This document shows, piece by piece, positions 62,612 to 64,000 of a stretch of DNA of 64,000 bases; position 1 is the first letter of the stretch; the number at the start of each line of letters is the position of its first letter. The notes beneath the pieces are model-generated. The model worked only from the letters and a program-made list of their open reading frames with translations, made no database searches and was not told the DNA's origin. Origin of the DNA: Caenorhabditis remanei (taxonomy: Eukaryota; Nematoda; Chromadorea; Rhabditida; Rhabditidae); the NCBI RefSeq assembly GCF_010183535.1, contig NC_071328.1:3596001-3660000 (forward strand), written 5' to 3'. Position numbers and translations under genes: made by a program.

Positions 62612-64000
62612 ATGAACCCTCGTTCCGTAATCGGAATAGACATCGGCACAACCAAGTCTTGCGTGGCAGTTTTCAAAGATGGAATCGTTCAAGTCATCCC
62701 AAATAAACAAGGAAATCGTACGACACCGTCGATGGTGGCATTCCATATGAATGACGTGTTGGCTGGAGAGTTGGCAAAGTTGCAGATAGACGAAAATCCG
62801 GAGAACACTGTTGTTGGTGAGTGAGGCTACGGGGGTGGGGGAATTGACGGCGTATCGGCATTGCTGGGGGGAATCGCTACTCAGAAAGTTAAGAAAAAAG
62901 CGCGGGAACTTGACGACGATTTCTGATCTTTTTAATGAGGCTCACCTTCATGTACGGCGGTTTCAGCGCGTGTTGTTAGTTCGTTTCTTGTTTCTACTGA
63001 CGTAAATTTCTAGTTTCTATTGACGTAGCCGATTCATTTATCAACAGAGCGCGTTCACATCATTTTTTCTCGAGGTACTTTTCCTTCCCGACACAGTGCC
63101 AACCAAGTGCGATAGAGCACGATAGCAGCAGAACCAGTTATCAAAAAAAGTTTCATAGATTACGCGTAGAACGATGGCCCTGCAAATTCCGTGGAAAAAA
63201 TTAAAAAATTTTCCGTGGAAAATGGGGGCGGAGTCTGTTTTGCAGCACCGGTGCACAGATTATTCCAAAACGTTGGTTGGCCGCCAACTTTCAATAGAGG
63301 GTGCCGCGACTTATCTGTGTGAAAATTAATTCGGGAAAAAACTGCGCGGCGATTTTGCAAGACAGACTTCGTCCATTTTTCACGGAAAACTTCTTCCACG
63401 GAACTTGCAATGATGCTGCAATCGCGCCCTGTCGCGCTAGCTTGACACAGTAACGGAAAATGTTTGACGCTATTCCAAAGCTTCATACAATCACAGGGAT
63501 GCGAATCTTTAGGTCGCGAAAATGCGATTCGTCGCACAGCGGTTGGCATGGTGCCAAATTCAAGTTTAGTCGTACCTTTCAATGAAAAACGCGACGCGCA
63601 CGCAACGCGACTCGGAAGGAAAATTCAAAGCGTTTCGTTGCGGACCTTACCCCCCTGTGTACATTGTTACCATAATTTCTTATTCCAGGTCTCAACCGTC
63701 TCATCGGACGTAATATCGACGACCCACTCCTCCAAGCAAACATCAAAAACTACCCCTTCCGTATCATCATTGAAGAAGAAAACACCCCAAAAATTGAGGT
63801 GAAATACAGAAAAGAAGTCAAACAGTACTCAACCGAAAAACTGAATGCTCTGATGATATTCAAGTTGAAATCGATGGCTGAGAGATATTTGGATTCAGAA
63901 GTCAGCGATGCAGTCATCTCAGTTCCATCTCACTTCAACAACTCGCAACGTCAAGCTGTAATTGATTCGAGTAAACAGGCTGGATTGAATGTTCTCCGTA
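62612..64000 (+). CDS. Hsp70-family chaperone, 5' part (runs off window)
   Basis: Exon 1 62612-62816 and exon 2 from 63689 to the window end (62817-63688 is an 872-nt phase-1 intron). The start [20 protein letters not shown] is the Hsp70 nucleotide-binding signature 1 region (IDxGTTxS), followed by [37 protein letters not shown], and [20 protein letters not shown] (signature near the second phosphate loop). About 172 residues of an expected 640 are visible. Asp for the usual Leu in IDLGTT gives IDIGTT, and there is no N-terminal signal peptide, so a cytosolic form is likely. TTTTCAG four bases upstream of the ATG suggests trans-splicing. An intron and the divergent sequence separate it from the highly conserved heat-inducible copies. 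Confidence 0.88.
63525..63650. repeat. Dispersed repeat in Hsp70 intron
   Basis: Inverse relative of 2929-3075: ACGCGACGCGCACGCAACGC and GTTGCGGACCTTAC. It lies in the intron between exons 1 and 2. Confidence 0.6.

Noticed and set aside
1..64000. CRISPR array, bacterial operon or ribosomal RNA
   Set aside because: No regularly spaced identical repeats with unique spacers and no rRNA-like sequence were seen; gene structure is eukaryotic throughout.

Overview
The window looks like genomic DNA of a Caenorhabditis-type nematode. The genes have many short introns (mostly 42-60 nt) with TTTTCAG-type acceptors, several acceptors lie only a few bases upstream of a start codon (trans-splice-like), and the recognisable genes are nematode families: F-box B, F-box C/DUF3557, TWK potassium channel, SKR (Skp1), CALM-1/CIB. 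Nothing in the sequence fixes the species. The calm-1, skr-1 and twk order recalls the C. elegans F30A10/F46A9 area of chromosome I, which I give from memory.

Layout. 0.5-2.7 kb: an F-box B-type gene and a small secreted six-cysteine gene, both on the minus strand. 3.4-36 kb: a tandem array of twelve F-box C-like (fbxc, DUF3557) loci, four on the plus strand (4.5-17.6 kb) and eight on the minus strand (18.7-35.9 kb). Nine look intact; three are broken by transposons, frameshifts or stops. The array is full of insertions: a 1.7-kb palindromic element, a complete hAT element with 8-bp target duplication that contains a second TA-flanked element carrying its own four-exon gene, gag fragments, and a 2.2-kb retroelement-like insert. 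24-27 kb and 35-39 kb are two copies of one segment (fbxc gene + six-cysteine secreted gene + Arg/Ser-rich basic protein gene). The second copy received a TTA-flanked palindromic element after duplication. A further six-cysteine gene follows at 39.8-40.6 kb.

From 42 kb on the DNA is a more conserved gene neighbourhood: calm-1 (calcium/integrin-binding EF-hand protein), skr-1 (Skp1 of SCF ubiquitin ligases), a nine-exon TWK two-pore potassium channel, and at the right edge the first two exons of a divergent Hsp70. Between 54.4 and 62.6 kb I see mainly repeats: foldback MITEs, tRNA-like A/B-box sequences, a 1.2-kb TA-flanked element and a direct duplication upstream of the Hsp70 gene.

How the genes could relate: F-box proteins are substrate receptors that dock on Skp1, so the array and skr-1 belong to the same biochemical machine, although linkage may be chance. 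The most interesting unexplained items are (1) a secreted six-cysteine family with a fixed exon design and cysteine spacing, repeatedly found beside fbxc genes and partly missed by simple ORF calling; (2) a TGACGTGG (XBP-1/UPRE-like) motif kept about 77-85 nt upstream of the ATG in 11 of 12 fbxc loci; (3) a small spliced gene carried between the inverted repeats of a nested element.
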